Assembly: GCF_029603155.1 (NCBI RefSeq)
Contig: NZ_JAPMUA010000001.1
Coordinates: forward strand, 868,001-932,000
Source: Galbibacter pacificus
Lineage (GTDB): Bacteria; Bacteroidota; Bacteroidia; Flavobacteriales; Flavobacteriaceae
Reading direction: 5' to 3'
Length of the DNA: 64,000 nt
Made by a program: the position numbers and the translations under genes. The notes beneath the pieces were generated by a model. It was given only the letters and a program-made list of their open reading frames with translations, did not search any database and was not told the DNA's origin. Of this stretch, positions 7,196-14,396 are shown in pieces (position 1 is the stretch's first letter; each line of letters begins with the position of its first letter).

Positions 7196-8131
7196 ATGAA
7201 AATTTTAATAGCAGGAGCAACTGGGCTGATTGGGAGCGAAATTGTAAGGATATGCCACAACAGGGGATATGCTGTTAATTATCTTTCTACAAGTAAGAAA
7301 AAAATTGTGGTTTCAGAAAATTATCAAGGATTTTACTGGAACCCTTCCAAGAAACGTATAGATATGGCGTGTTTTGATGACGTGGATGCCGTGATAAACC
7401 TTTCGGGGGTTAGCATCTCCAAAAGGTGGACACCTACAAACAAGCGGAAAATAATGGGTAGCAGGTTAAAACCCCTGGAACTTTTAAATGAAGCCATAGC
7501 ACGAACAGACCATACTATTAAATCTTTTGTATCTGCATCTGCCATTGGGATTTATCCGCATTCTTATACCAATTATTACGACGAGGCATGCAACGAGGTA
7601 GATGATTCCTTTTTAGGGCGGGTGGTGAGCAAATGGGAAGTGGCTGCCAAAGAGCTCGACGCACATACCTTTCCCGTGGCCATTGTTAGAACCGGACTTG
7701 TATTGGCTGCCAAAGGGGGCGCATTTCCCAAAATGGCCAAGCCCATAAAGTTTTTTGCAGGGGCTGTTTATGGAAATGGGGAGCAATGGCAAAGCTGGAT
7801 ACATATTACCGATATAGCAAAAATATACCTGCACATTGTTGAGAACCAATTGGAAGGGATATACAATGCCGTGGCGCCCAACCCGGTTACAAACAACAAA
7901 CTTATGCACGAAATAGCACATGCTTATAAAAAACCAATTATATGGCCCAATATTCCCATGGCTTTAATGAAACTAATATTGGGGAAAATGACCTATTTGT
8001 TGTATGTAAGCCAACGGGTGAGTGCCAAAAAAATAGAAGAAACAGGCTATCATTTTAATTATTCAAACATTACGGTTGCAATAGGGGATGTGGTAAACGA
8101 AAAAAGCCAGTTCCGGGAAGAACTGGCTTAG
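7196..8131 (+). CDS. TIGR01777 family NAD(P)-binding epimerase-like protein
   Basis: Extended short-chain dehydrogenase/reductase-fold protein related to E. coli YfcH and human SDR39U1. The Rossmann nucleotide motif GATGLIGSEIVRIC is at residues 7-20, followed by DAVINLSGVSISKRWT, the family-diagnostic SFVSASAIGIYP and a C-terminal DUF1731-like segment. At 311 residues it is family length. The substrate is not known for any member with certainty. Its last codons encode a hairpin that, read on the other strand, forms the terminator of the convergent yceI gene. Confidence 0.88.
   Translation: MKILIAGATGLIGSEIVRICHNRGYAVNYLSTSKKKIVVSENYQGFYWNPSKKRIDMACFDDVDAVINLSGVSISKRWTPTNKRKIMGSRLKPLELLNEAIARTDHTIKSFVSASAIGIYPHSYTNYYDEACNEVDDSFLGRVVSKWEVAAKELDAHTFPVAIVRTGLVLAAKGGAFPKMAKPIKFFAGAVYGNGEQWQSWIHITDIAKIYLHIVENQLEGIYNAVAPNPVTNNKLMHEIAHAYKKPIIWPNIPMALMKLILGKMTYLLYVSQRVSAKKIEETGYHFNYSNITVAIGDVVNEKSQFREELA
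8100..8129 (-). terminator. yceI terminator embedded in the 3' end of the TIGR01777 gene
   Basis: GCCAGTTC (8106-8113) pairs perfectly with GAACTGGC (8120-8127). On the minus strand the hairpin is followed by six T residues (complement of 8100-8105). It therefore terminates yceI, which ends at 8159, while lying inside the coding sequence of the convergent gene. Confidence 0.75.
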
Positions 8132-8158
8132 AAATGTTTTAGTCGTTGTGTGCGTTTT

Positions 8159-8830
8159 TTAAGCTTTTTTTGCTTTTACCTTTACAACAAGCTCAATATC
8201 ATCATTTACAAACTTATCGCCTAAATCATCAAATACAGATTTAGAACCGTAATTTACGTTCCAATTGGTACGGTCTATGGTAAAGGGCTCGCTTGTCAAA
8301 GTGGCAACATCGCCATTTTCGGTAACTGTCACCGGAAAAGAAATGTTTTTCTTGGTACCTTTAATGGCAAGGTTTCCTTTAATATGTGTTTTGCCTTCTA
8401 TTTCTTCAATCCCCGTAACTTCAAAATAAGCGGTTGGATGTTCGGCAACGTTAAAAAAGTGGTCTTCTTTTCCTTCAACCGTGCCTTTTAAATGTGCTTC
8501 AAGGTCTTCTTTTCCGTCGCCTGCCTCTAGGTCGGTTACGGTAATCGTGTTCATATCGATTAAAAAATTCCCGCTTTCAAGCGCACCGTCCTTTATTGCT
8601 ATTATGCCAGATTCCAAAGAGATGGTCCCCGTGTGCGTTCCAGTAGGTTTAGAGCCTTTCCATTCAATAATACTTTCTTCCGGTACGGCCTCGTATTTTA
8701 CTGCTTCAACAGTGGTTTCGGTAACGGTTTCAGCATCGTTTGCGCTGGTTTCGTTCTTTTTTTCGGTTTTACATGCCGTAAAGACAGTTAGGCATGCTAT
8801 TAACGAAATAGATAAAAAATTCTTCTTCAT
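8159..8830 (-). CDS. YceI family lipoprotein
   Basis: Lipocalin-like YceI domain protein that binds isoprenoid or other amphipathic ligands in the periplasm; its cellular role is poorly defined. It has a signal MKKNFLSISLIACLTVFTAC with lipobox FTAC at residue 20, an acidic/Thr-rich linker to about residue 45, then the YceI barrel beginning with SIIEWKGSKPTGTHTGTISL. Typical strands are present (ITVTDLEAGDGKEDLEAHLKG, FFNVAEHPTAYFEVTGI, FTIDRTNWNVNYGS). At 223 residues it is normal length. A -7 element is seen 30 nt upstream. It converges with the TIGR01777 gene, whose coding end contains its terminator. Confidence 0.92.
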   Translation of the reverse strand: MKKNFLSISLIACLTVFTACKTEKKNETSANDAETVTETTVEAVKYEAVPEESIIEWKGSKPTGTHTGTISLESGIIAIKDGALESGNFLIDMNTITVTDLEAGDGKEDLEAHLKGTVEGKEDHFFNVAEHPTAYFEVTGIEEIEGKTHIKGNLAIKGTKKNISFPVTVTENGDVATLTSEPFTIDRTNWNVNYGSKSVFDDLGDKFVNDDIELVVKVKAKKA

Positions 8831-8860
8831 CTTAAATATGTTTTTTATTGATTAGCATAC

Positions 8861-8868
8861 CAAAAATA
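8861..8868 (-). promoter_or_regulatory. -7 element for yceI
   Basis: The minus strand reads TATTTTTG, a full TAnnTTTG match, about 30 nt before the yceI start. Confidence 0.5.
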
Positions 8869-8921
8869 GAAATAACATCGAATAATGCTATTAAAATTAT
8901 ACTAATTTTTTTGGTGACATT

Positions 8922-8959
8922 TTGACATTTTTAAATAAATGGCAATACTTTTGCCATTT
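8922..8959 (+). promoter_or_regulatory. grpE-dnaJ promoter with overlapping inverted repeat
   Basis: TTG (8922-8924) and TACTTTTG (8946-8953) are separated by 21 nt and match the flavobacterial housekeeping promoter. A perfect 9-bp inverted repeat, AAATGGCAA (8937-8945) and TTGCCATTT (8951-8959) with a 5-nt spacer, is centred on the -7 box. It resembles a repressor operator, but it is not the CIRCE sequence. Confidence 0.6.
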
Positions 8960-8975
8960 CAAAAAAGAAAATAAA

Positions 8976-9029
8976 ATGTTTGTCGCGGCAATGGTCAAAC
9001 TATGGCCGGGTAAATATTTTTTCATTTGA
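8976..9029 (+). CDS. possible 17-residue leader peptide upstream of grpE
   Basis: ATG at 8976 opens a short frame (MFVAAMVKLWPGKYFFI) ending in TGA at 9027-9029, 30 nt before the grpE ATG. It lies about 20 nt after the predicted transcription start and is preceded by an A-rich stretch, which is how flavobacterial start sites usually look. No homology is known. A chance short frame cannot be excluded. Confidence 0.25.
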   Translation: MFVAAMVKLWPGKYFFI

Positions 9030-9059
9030 ATTATAAAAAATTAGAAGAAAGATAAAAAC

Positions 9060-9617
9060 ATGTCTAAGGAAGAAGATAACAAGGAAGCAATAGCAGACGA
9101 ACAATTTGCTGCTGAAGAAAACGCAGGCCAAGAAGTCATTGACGAAGTTGATGAAAAGGAGGAAATTACTGAAGAAGAAAAGCTAAAAGAAGAACTGGCC
9201 GCCGAAAAAGATAAGTTTTTAAGGCTTTTTGCCGAATTTGAAAATTATAAAAGACGGACCTCCAAAGAGCGCATCGAGCTGTTTAAAACGGCCGGACAGG
9301 ATATTATGGTTTCCATGTTACCTGTTTTGGATGATTTTGACCGTGCACTCAACGAAATATCAAAAAGTGAAGACAAAGAGCTTTTAAAAGGAGTAGAACT
9401 TATTAGCAATAAATTCAGGAATACCTTGAACGGAAAAGGCCTTTCTTTAATAGCGGTAAAGCCCGGCGATGCATTTGATGCCGAAATGCACGAAGCTATC
9501 ACCCAAATTCCGGCCCCGACCGATGAACTGAAAGGAAGAATAGTAGATGTAGTGGAAAAAGGATATACACTTGGAGACAAAATTATACGTCATCCCAAAG
9601 TAGTGGTGGGGCAATAA
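9060..9617 (+). CDS. grpE: nucleotide exchange factor GrpE
   Basis: Co-chaperone that releases ADP from DnaK. The 185 residues comprise a long acidic N-terminal segment (Glu/Lys-rich, residues 1-60, the coiled-coil stalk) and the C-terminal beta-wing. Family hallmarks are FLRLFAEFENYKRRTSKERIELF, MLPVLDDFDRALN and the closing DVVEKGYTLGDKIIRHPKVVVGQ. It is the first gene of the grpE-dnaJ heat-shock operon, with a leader of roughly 100 nt that carries a palindromic promoter and a possible leader peptide. dnaK is not in the window. The ATG is followed by a normal GrpE N-terminus. Confidence 0.96.
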   Translation: MSKEEDNKEAIADEQFAAEENAGQEVIDEVDEKEEITEEEKLKEELAAEKDKFLRLFAEFENYKRRTSKERIELFKTAGQDIMVSMLPVLDDFDRALNEISKSEDKELLKGVELISNKFRNTLNGKGLSLIAVKPGDAFDAEMHEAITQIPAPTDELKGRIVDVVEKGYTLGDKIIRHPKVVVGQ

Positions 9618-9629
9618 TCCATTTATCAA

Positions 9630-9637
9630 TATTTTTG
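9630..9637 (+). promoter_or_regulatory. possible internal -7 element before dnaJ
   Basis: TATTTTTG fully matches TAnnTTTG and lies 73 nt before the dnaJ start, inside the grpE-dnaJ spacer. It could give dnaJ an extra promoter. A small hairpin (CTCG/CGAG near 9673-9685) follows in the spacer. Confidence 0.35.
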
Positions 9638-9710
9638 GCGCACATAAAAAACAGCTATAAAACGTCAAAATCTCGCACGGCGAGGCAAAAAATTCAATAC
9701 TTATTTATAC

Positions 9711-10832
9711 ATGAAGGAAGATTATTACGAAATATTAGGAGTTAATAAGAATGCTACCGCAGCAGAAATAAAAAAAGCATACCGTAAAAAGGCCATTCAG
9801 TACCACCCGGACAAAAACCCCGGCGATGCCGAAGCTGAAAGTATGTTCAAAAAAGCTGCCGAAGCTTATGAAGTATTGAGCGACCCCGCAAAAAAACAGC
9901 GTTACGACCAGTATGGCCATGCAGCCTTTGACGGTGCCGGCGGATTTGGCGGCGGAGGTATGAATATGGACGATATCTTTAGTCAATTTGGAGATATCTT
10001 TGGAAGTGCCTTTGGTGGCGGATTTAGTGGTTTTGGTGGATTTGGCGGTGGGGGAAGGGCCCGCGTTAAGGGCAGTAACCTCCGCATCCGGGTAAAGCTT
10101 ACCTTGGAAGAAATAGCCAATGGAGTAGAAAAGAAAGTAAAAGTAAGAAGGAAAAAACAGGCCAGTGGCGTTACGTATAAAACTTGCCCAACTTGTCACG
10201 GTAGCGGCCAAGTTACAAGGGTGACCAATACTATTCTTGGTAGAATGCAAACGGCAACCGCCTGTAATATGTGTGGTGGCGCTGGAGAAGTAATAGACAA
10301 CCGGCCGAATGATGCAGATGCGCAAGGCTTGAAAGTAGACGAAGAAACAGTATCCATAAAAATTCCGGCAGGAGTTGTGGAGGGAATGCAGCTTAAGGTT
10401 ACCGGAAAAGGGAACGATGCGCCGGGCAAAAACGGAATTCCGGGCGATTTATTGGTGGCCATAGAAGAAATCGAGCATAATACATTAAAAAGAGAAGGCG
10501 ACAACCTTCATTTCGACCTCTACATTAGCATTGCCGAAGCCGTTCTGGGAACTTCAAAAGAAATAGATACCGTAACCGGAAAAGTACGTATTAAACTGGA
10601 AGAAGGTATACAATCTGGAAAAATATTGCGGTTAAAGGGCAAAGGGATACCAAGTATAAATGGATATGGCCAAGGAGACCTGTTGGTGCACATTAGTGTA
10701 TGGACACCAAAAACCCTGAATAAAGAACAGCGCGAATTCTTTGAAAAAATGGTGGGCGACGAGAATTTTTCACCCAATCCGGAGAAGAGCGATAAATCGT
10801 TTTTTGAAAAAGTAAAAGATATGTTTTCATAA
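9711..10832 (+). CDS. dnaJ: chaperone DnaJ with reduced zinc-finger domain
   Basis: Hsp40 co-chaperone that delivers substrates to DnaK. The J domain (residues 4-68) has the HPD motif at 32-34. A Gly/Phe-rich linker spans about 75-118, and the two C-terminal substrate-binding barrels follow from about 205. The central cysteine-rich region is unusual: only two CxxCxGxG repeats exist (CPTCHGSG at 159-166 and CNMCGGAG at 185-192) instead of four. They correspond by position to repeats 2 and 3, which form zinc centre II in canonical DnaJ; repeats 1 and 4 (zinc centre I) are missing. The surrounding sequence is intact, so this is not a sequencing artefact. Similar shortening is, as far as I recall, general in flavobacteria. 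Confidence 0.96.
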   Translation: MKEDYYEILGVNKNATAAEIKKAYRKKAIQYHPDKNPGDAEAESMFKKAAEAYEVLSDPAKKQRYDQYGHAAFDGAGGFGGGGMNMDDIFSQFGDIFGSAFGGGFSGFGGFGGGGRARVKGSNLRIRVKLTLEEIANGVEKKVKVRRKKQASGVTYKTCPTCHGSGQVTRVTNTILGRMQTATACNMCGGAGEVIDNRPNDADAQGLKVDEETVSIKIPAGVVEGMQLKVTGKGNDAPGKNGIPGDLLVAIEEIEHNTLKREGDNLHFDLYISIAEAVLGTSKEIDTVTGKVRIKLEEGIQSGKILRLKGKGIPSINGYGQGDLLVHISVWTPKTLNKEQREFFEKMVGDENFSPNPEKSDKSFFEKVKDMFS

Positions 10833-10840
10833 TTTAACTT

Positions 10841-10957
10841 TTGTGTTTTATAAAAAAATATATCTTTGTAGGAACACTGGTTCTAACCTAGTGTTAATTT
10901 TTTCTTTTTCATAGCAATTTTTTCCCATCCTTGATACTTTTTTAAGGGTGGGTTTTT
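10841..10957 (+). ncRNA. candidate small RNA downstream of dnaJ
   Basis: A full promoter, TTG (10841-10843), 17 nt, TATCTTTG (10861-10868), is followed by a hairpin (AACACTGGTT, 10873-10882, pairing with 10885-10895 with one bulge) and T-rich sequence. A second hairpin (10924-10932 with 10944-10952, nine pairs) ends in TTTTT. No reading frame lies between them. The unit would give RNAs of about 45 or 90 nt. Alternatively the hairpins are simply tandem terminators of dnaJ. Confidence 0.4.
10924..10957 (+). terminator. intrinsic terminator after dnaJ
   Basis: CCCATCCTT pairs with AAGGGTGGG (one G-T pair) and is followed by TTTTT. It would end both dnaJ read-through and the candidate small RNA. 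Confidence 0.8.
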
Positions 10958-11007
10958 ATTTAATAAATATTTAAACCTAAGTTTGATTATTCGTGCTGAG
11001 GTTTAAC

Positions 11008-11034
11008 CCATAAAAGCGGGTTTCCCTTTTATGG
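11008..11034 (+). promoter_or_regulatory. stem-loop upstream of the ABC exporter promoter
   Basis: CCATAAAAG (11008-11016) pairs perfectly with CTTTTATGG (11026-11034). An alternative pairing AACCC/GGGTT (11005-11009 with 11018-11022) competes with it. It lies upstream of the -7 box for the following gene, so it may act as DNA or in a longer transcript. Function unknown. Confidence 0.3.
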
Positions 11035-11049
11035 TATGTGAATATCCGA

Positions 11050-11057
11050 TATCTTTG
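11050..11057 (+). promoter_or_regulatory. -7 element for the ABC exporter operon
   Basis: TATCTTTG, a full TAnnTTTG match, 17 nt before the start codon at 11075. No TTG at the -33 distance. Confidence 0.5.
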
Positions 11058-11074
11058 AAAAAATAAAATTTAAT

Positions 11075-12001
11075 ATGCCCAATTTACTGGTAGCTGAAAA
11101 TGTTTCTAAAACTTTTGGAAACCACACCGCATTAAACAATGTTTCCCTTGAGATTCCCGAAGGAACAATTTTTGGGCTCTTGGGCCCTAATGGAGCTGGA
11201 AAAACCACTTTTATCCGTATTATTAATCAAATAACATACCCCGATAAAGGAAAAGTTATCTTTAACGGAAACCCCTTAAACCCAGATCATATTAAAATGA
11301 TAGGTTATTTGCCGGAAGAAAGGGGGCTGTACAAAAGCATGAAAGTAGGCGAGCAGGCTCTTTATTTGGCACAGCTAAAGGGAATGAGCAAAGCCGATGC
11401 CCAAAAAAAACTAAAATATTGGTTCGAGAGATTGGAGATAGGCGACTGGTGGAACAAAAAAATACAGGAACTTTCTAAGGGGATGGCACAAAAAATACAG
11501 TTTGTGGTAACAGTGCTCCATGAACCGAAACTTTTAATTTTTGACGAACCTTTTAGCGGTTTCGATCCCATAAACGCAAATTTAATTAAAGACGAGATCC
11601 TTCGTTTAAAAGAAAACGGCGCTACGGTAATCTTTTCCACGCACAGGATGGAATCTGTAGAAGAACTTTGCGACCATATTGCCCTGATAAATAAATCCAA
11701 TAAAATTCTAGACGGAAAACTTATCGACATTAAGCGGGAATTTAAAAATGGTACTTTCGAAGTAGGGCTGGAAACCCTTCAGAAAGAGCCGTTAAAAAAA
11801 GAACTCGAAGAAAAATATACCGTAACTGATGCTCATTTTAAATCCTTGGGAGACGAATTAAAATTGAGGGTCCAACTAAAAAAAGGGGAAACTGCCAACG
11901 ATTTATTGGCACACCTTTCCAGCAGGGGCATGATTACCCATTTTGTTGAAGTAGTGCCCACTGCCAACGAGATTTTTATTGAAACGGTAAAAAGAAATTA
12001 A
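11075..12001 (+). CDS. ABC transporter ATP-binding protein (NatA-like)
   Basis: Cytoplasmic ATPase of a two-component ABC-2 type exporter. In order: Walker A GLLGPNGAGKTTF (about residue 36-48), Q-loop, signature LSKGMAQK, Walker B LLIFDEPFSGFDP, and the switch histidine in IFSTHRME. A C-terminal extension of about 90 residues after the nucleotide-binding domain (GTFEVGLETLQ...) matches the DUF4162-like domain of NatA-type proteins. The stop codon TAA ends at 12001 and the permease ATG starts at 12002, so the two are translated together. The substrate is unknown; sodium export or drug export are the known roles in related systems. Confidence 0.93.
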   Translation: MPNLLVAENVSKTFGNHTALNNVSLEIPEGTIFGLLGPNGAGKTTFIRIINQITYPDKGKVIFNGNPLNPDHIKMIGYLPEERGLYKSMKVGEQALYLAQLKGMSKADAQKKLKYWFERLEIGDWWNKKIQELSKGMAQKIQFVVTVLHEPKLLIFDEPFSGFDPINANLIKDEILRLKENGATVIFSTHRMESVEELCDHIALINKSNKILDGKLIDIKREFKNGTFEVGLETLQKEPLKKELEEKYTVTDAHFKSLGDELKLRVQLKKGETANDLLAHLSSRGMITHFVEVVPTANEIFIETVKRN

Positions 12002-13339
12002 ATGGACAAATTAATACTTATTATAAAAAGGGAATACCTGGCCAAGGTAAGAAACAAGTCGTTTATTGTATTGACCATTTTAAGCCCATTAATTATTGTG
12101 GCCATGATTGCCCTGGTGGTCTATTTGGCCAAGGTAAACAGTGAAGAAAAGAGAATCGTGGCCGTTTTGGACGAAAGTCCGTTTTTTGCCCACCAGTTTG
12201 AAACTGGTGCCGAAGCCTCTTTTATGGATTTTAGGGATATTCCACTTCAAGAAGCCATAGATTCGGTGCATAGCCTTGGTTATTACGGCCTGCTCCATAT
12301 TCCAAGCGGCAACAATATAGATTCGGTGGCAGAAAATATCCAGTTTTATACCAAAGAATCACCCAGCTTGGATATTTTAGGGAGTCTGGAAGGAAAGATT
12401 TCGGCCAGGGTCAGGGAAGAAAAACTTTCAACCTTACAAATTACCCCACAGGTAATTAACGCATTGGACAAAAATTACGAAATGAACATCGTTAATTTTA
12501 GCGGAGAAAAAAACGTAAAGGGCATTAGCGAGTTCAAGGCATTTATTGGTGGTGGCTTTGGCTACCTTATCATGATGTTTATTATTATCTACGGTGCCTT
12601 TGTAATGAGGAGCGTTATAGAAGAAAAAACCACAAGGATCATAGAAGTAATAATATCATCGGTAAAGCCATTCCAGTTAATGCTCGGTAAAATTATAGGT
12701 ACTTCATTGGCGGGAATTACACAATTTGTTATTTGGATCGTATCGGCTGGAATTTTAACCTATGTGGTACTTTCTGTAATGGGCATAGAGATAGATACAA
12801 TGCATTCCAGGGCAAATATTTCTCCGGAGGCCATGCATACATTAGAAGCATCTGCTTCACAGGATACCATTCAATTATATGTAAACGAGCTGGTAAAAAT
12901 ACCTTGGGGTACCTTAATTGTTTCGTTTCTATTGTATTTTTCCTTGGGATATTTAATATATAGTTCTATTTATGCTGCAATAGGTGCCGCCGTAGACAAC
13001 GAAACAGATACACAACAGTTTATGTTTCCGGTAATTACACCACTTATGCTGGCAATTTATGTGGGCTTCTTTTCGGTTTTCGAAAACCCGAACGGGCCAA
13101 TTGCGGTAGCCTTTTCATTATTTCCATTAACGTCGCCCATAGTAATGATGATGCGCCTGCCGGGCGGCGTTGGTGGGGCAGGGGTACCCTGGTGGCAATT
13201 AATAACCTCAATTTTGTTGCTTATACTTACTTTTTTGTTTATTGTATGGCTGGCAGCTAAAATTTACCGCGTTGGGATTTTAATGTACGGTAAAAAACCG
13301 AGCTACAAAGAAATTTATAGGTGGTTAAAATATAAATAG
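12002..13339 (+). CDS. ABC-2 type transporter permease (NatB-like)
   Basis: Membrane partner of the preceding ATPase. The 445 residues have the ABC-2 layout: one N-terminal helix (about residues 22-45), a large extracytoplasmic domain (about 50-180), then five or six helices starting with FGYLIMMFIIIYGAFVMRSVIEEKTTRIIEVIISSVKP, which is the diagnostic cytoplasmic loop. An insertion of about 40 residues (SVMGIEIDTMHSRANISPEAMHT...) lies between helices in the middle. No spacer separates it from the ATPase gene. The mscS gene follows 46 nt downstream and may be co-transcribed. Confidence 0.92.
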   Translation: MDKLILIIKREYLAKVRNKSFIVLTILSPLIIVAMIALVVYLAKVNSEEKRIVAVLDESPFFAHQFETGAEASFMDFRDIPLQEAIDSVHSLGYYGLLHIPSGNNIDSVAENIQFYTKESPSLDILGSLEGKISARVREEKLSTLQITPQVINALDKNYEMNIVNFSGEKNVKGISEFKAFIGGGFGYLIMMFIIIYGAFVMRSVIEEKTTRIIEVIISSVKPFQLMLGKIIGTSLAGITQFVIWIVSAGILTYVVLSVMGIEIDTMHSRANISPEAMHTLEASASQDTIQLYVNELVKIPWGTLIVSFLLYFSLGYLIYSSIYAAIGAAVDNETDTQQFMFPVITPLMLAIYVGFFSVFENPNGPIAVAFSLFPLTSPIVMMMRLPGGVGGAGVPWWQLITSILLLILTFLFIVWLAAKIYRVGILMYGKKPSYKEIYRWLKYK

Positions 13340-13385
13340 AATTTATTTTATATATATTGTAGTTGTTTTTGGTATTATAAAAAAG

Positions 13386-14234
13386 ATGAAAGAAATAATT
13401 AACGATATTATAAAGGGAATATCCAATTTTTTTTCCTATCCCATATTCGAAGGGACAAAATCAACAATCACAGCCGGGACATTGTTGATGATTATTTTAT
13501 GCTGTATAGCATCATTTTATGTTTTAAAGTTAATAAGGAGATTGATGACCTCAAAGCTCCCACTAGACGATAGGCTTAAGTTTAAAGGCATATTTAAGTT
13601 TGCAAACTACTTTATCTATCTTATAATAATCATCATAGTTTTAAGCTCGTCGGGAGTAGATTTAACGGTGCTTTTAACGGCTTCGGCAGCATTGTTCGTA
13701 GGGCTTGGTTTTGCATTGCAATACCTCTTTCAGGATATCATTTCTGGGGTTCTTATAATAATAGACCAATCCCTGCATGTTGGAGATATTATTGAAATTG
13801 AAGGCAAAGTGGGAAGGGTAATAAACATTAAACTTAGAACTACGCGTGCCATTACCCGAGATGATAAAATTATAATAATACCCAACCATAAATTTTTAAC
13901 CGATATTATTTACAATTATACCCAAAACCATAGAACTACCCGGGAAACCGTTACCGTGGGGGTGGCATACGGGAGCGATACTAGGTTGGTAGAAAAACTG
14001 TTGCTCGATGCCGTAGACGTACAAAAAGGAGTATTAAAAAATCCAAAGCCAACGGTAAACTTTAAAAATTTTGGGGATTCTGCTTTAATATTTGATGTAA
14101 ATTTTTTTATTAACGACAGCTTTTCGGATCCGCGCATAAAAAGTGCGGTACGGTTTACTATTGATGATTTATTTAGAAAACACAAAGTAAGCATTCCTTT
14201 TCCACAAAGGGATGTGCATATTTTTAATAAATAA
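13386..14234 (+). CDS. MscS family mechanosensitive ion channel
   Basis: Inner-membrane channel that opens on hypo-osmotic shock. It has three predicted helices (residues about 29-48, 68-90 and the pore helix at about 95-120), then the cytoplasmic MscS beta and alpha/beta domains. The pore and beta-domain signature is clear: ALFVGLGFALQYLFQDIISG followed by HVGDIIEIEGKVGRVINIKLRTT and the IPNHKFL motif. At 282 residues it is the length of short MscS proteins. It follows the ABC exporter closely, but no functional link is known. Confidence 0.94.
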   Translation: MKEIINDIIKGISNFFSYPIFEGTKSTITAGTLLMIILCCIASFYVLKLIRRLMTSKLPLDDRLKFKGIFKFANYFIYLIIIIIVLSSSGVDLTVLLTASAALFVGLGFALQYLFQDIISGVLIIIDQSLHVGDIIEIEGKVGRVINIKLRTTRAITRDDKIIIIPNHKFLTDIIYNYTQNHRTTRETVTVGVAYGSDTRLVEKLLLDAVDVQKGVLKNPKPTVNFKNFGDSALIFDVNFFINDSFSDPRIKSAVRFTIDDLFRKHKVSIPFPQRDVHIFNK

Positions 14235-14396
14235 CCCGCCTAGTCCGGCAAAGTACCGTTTTTCCGGACAGGGATTTATCTGTAAAGGCTTGTGCACCAT
14301 ATATTGTAAGACCTACCGAAATAGGGTGGGTAACTCTAAACAAAAAATAACAATAACTTTTAGTGGTAAAGCTATAAAGAAAACAAACAAGAAGAA
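14235..14396 (+). promoter_or_regulatory. structured leader before the response regulator
   Basis: Two hairpins can be drawn: GTCCGG/CCGGAC enclosing about 15 nt (14242-14270), and ACCTACC pairing with GGTGGGT (about 14312-14332). Neither is followed by a T-run. No known riboswitch class is recognised and no promoter box matches fully. It may be the 5' untranslated region of the regulator gene. Confidence 0.3.

Noticed and set aside
8937..8959. CIRCE element at grpE
   Set aside because: The inverted repeat (AAATGGCAA-N5-TTGCCATTT) does not match the CIRCE sequence or its 9-nt spacer.
9735..10325. 196-codon frame antisense to dnaJ
   Set aside because: Its sequence mirrors the Gly/Phe region and cysteine repeats of dnaJ read backwards; no protein-like pattern.
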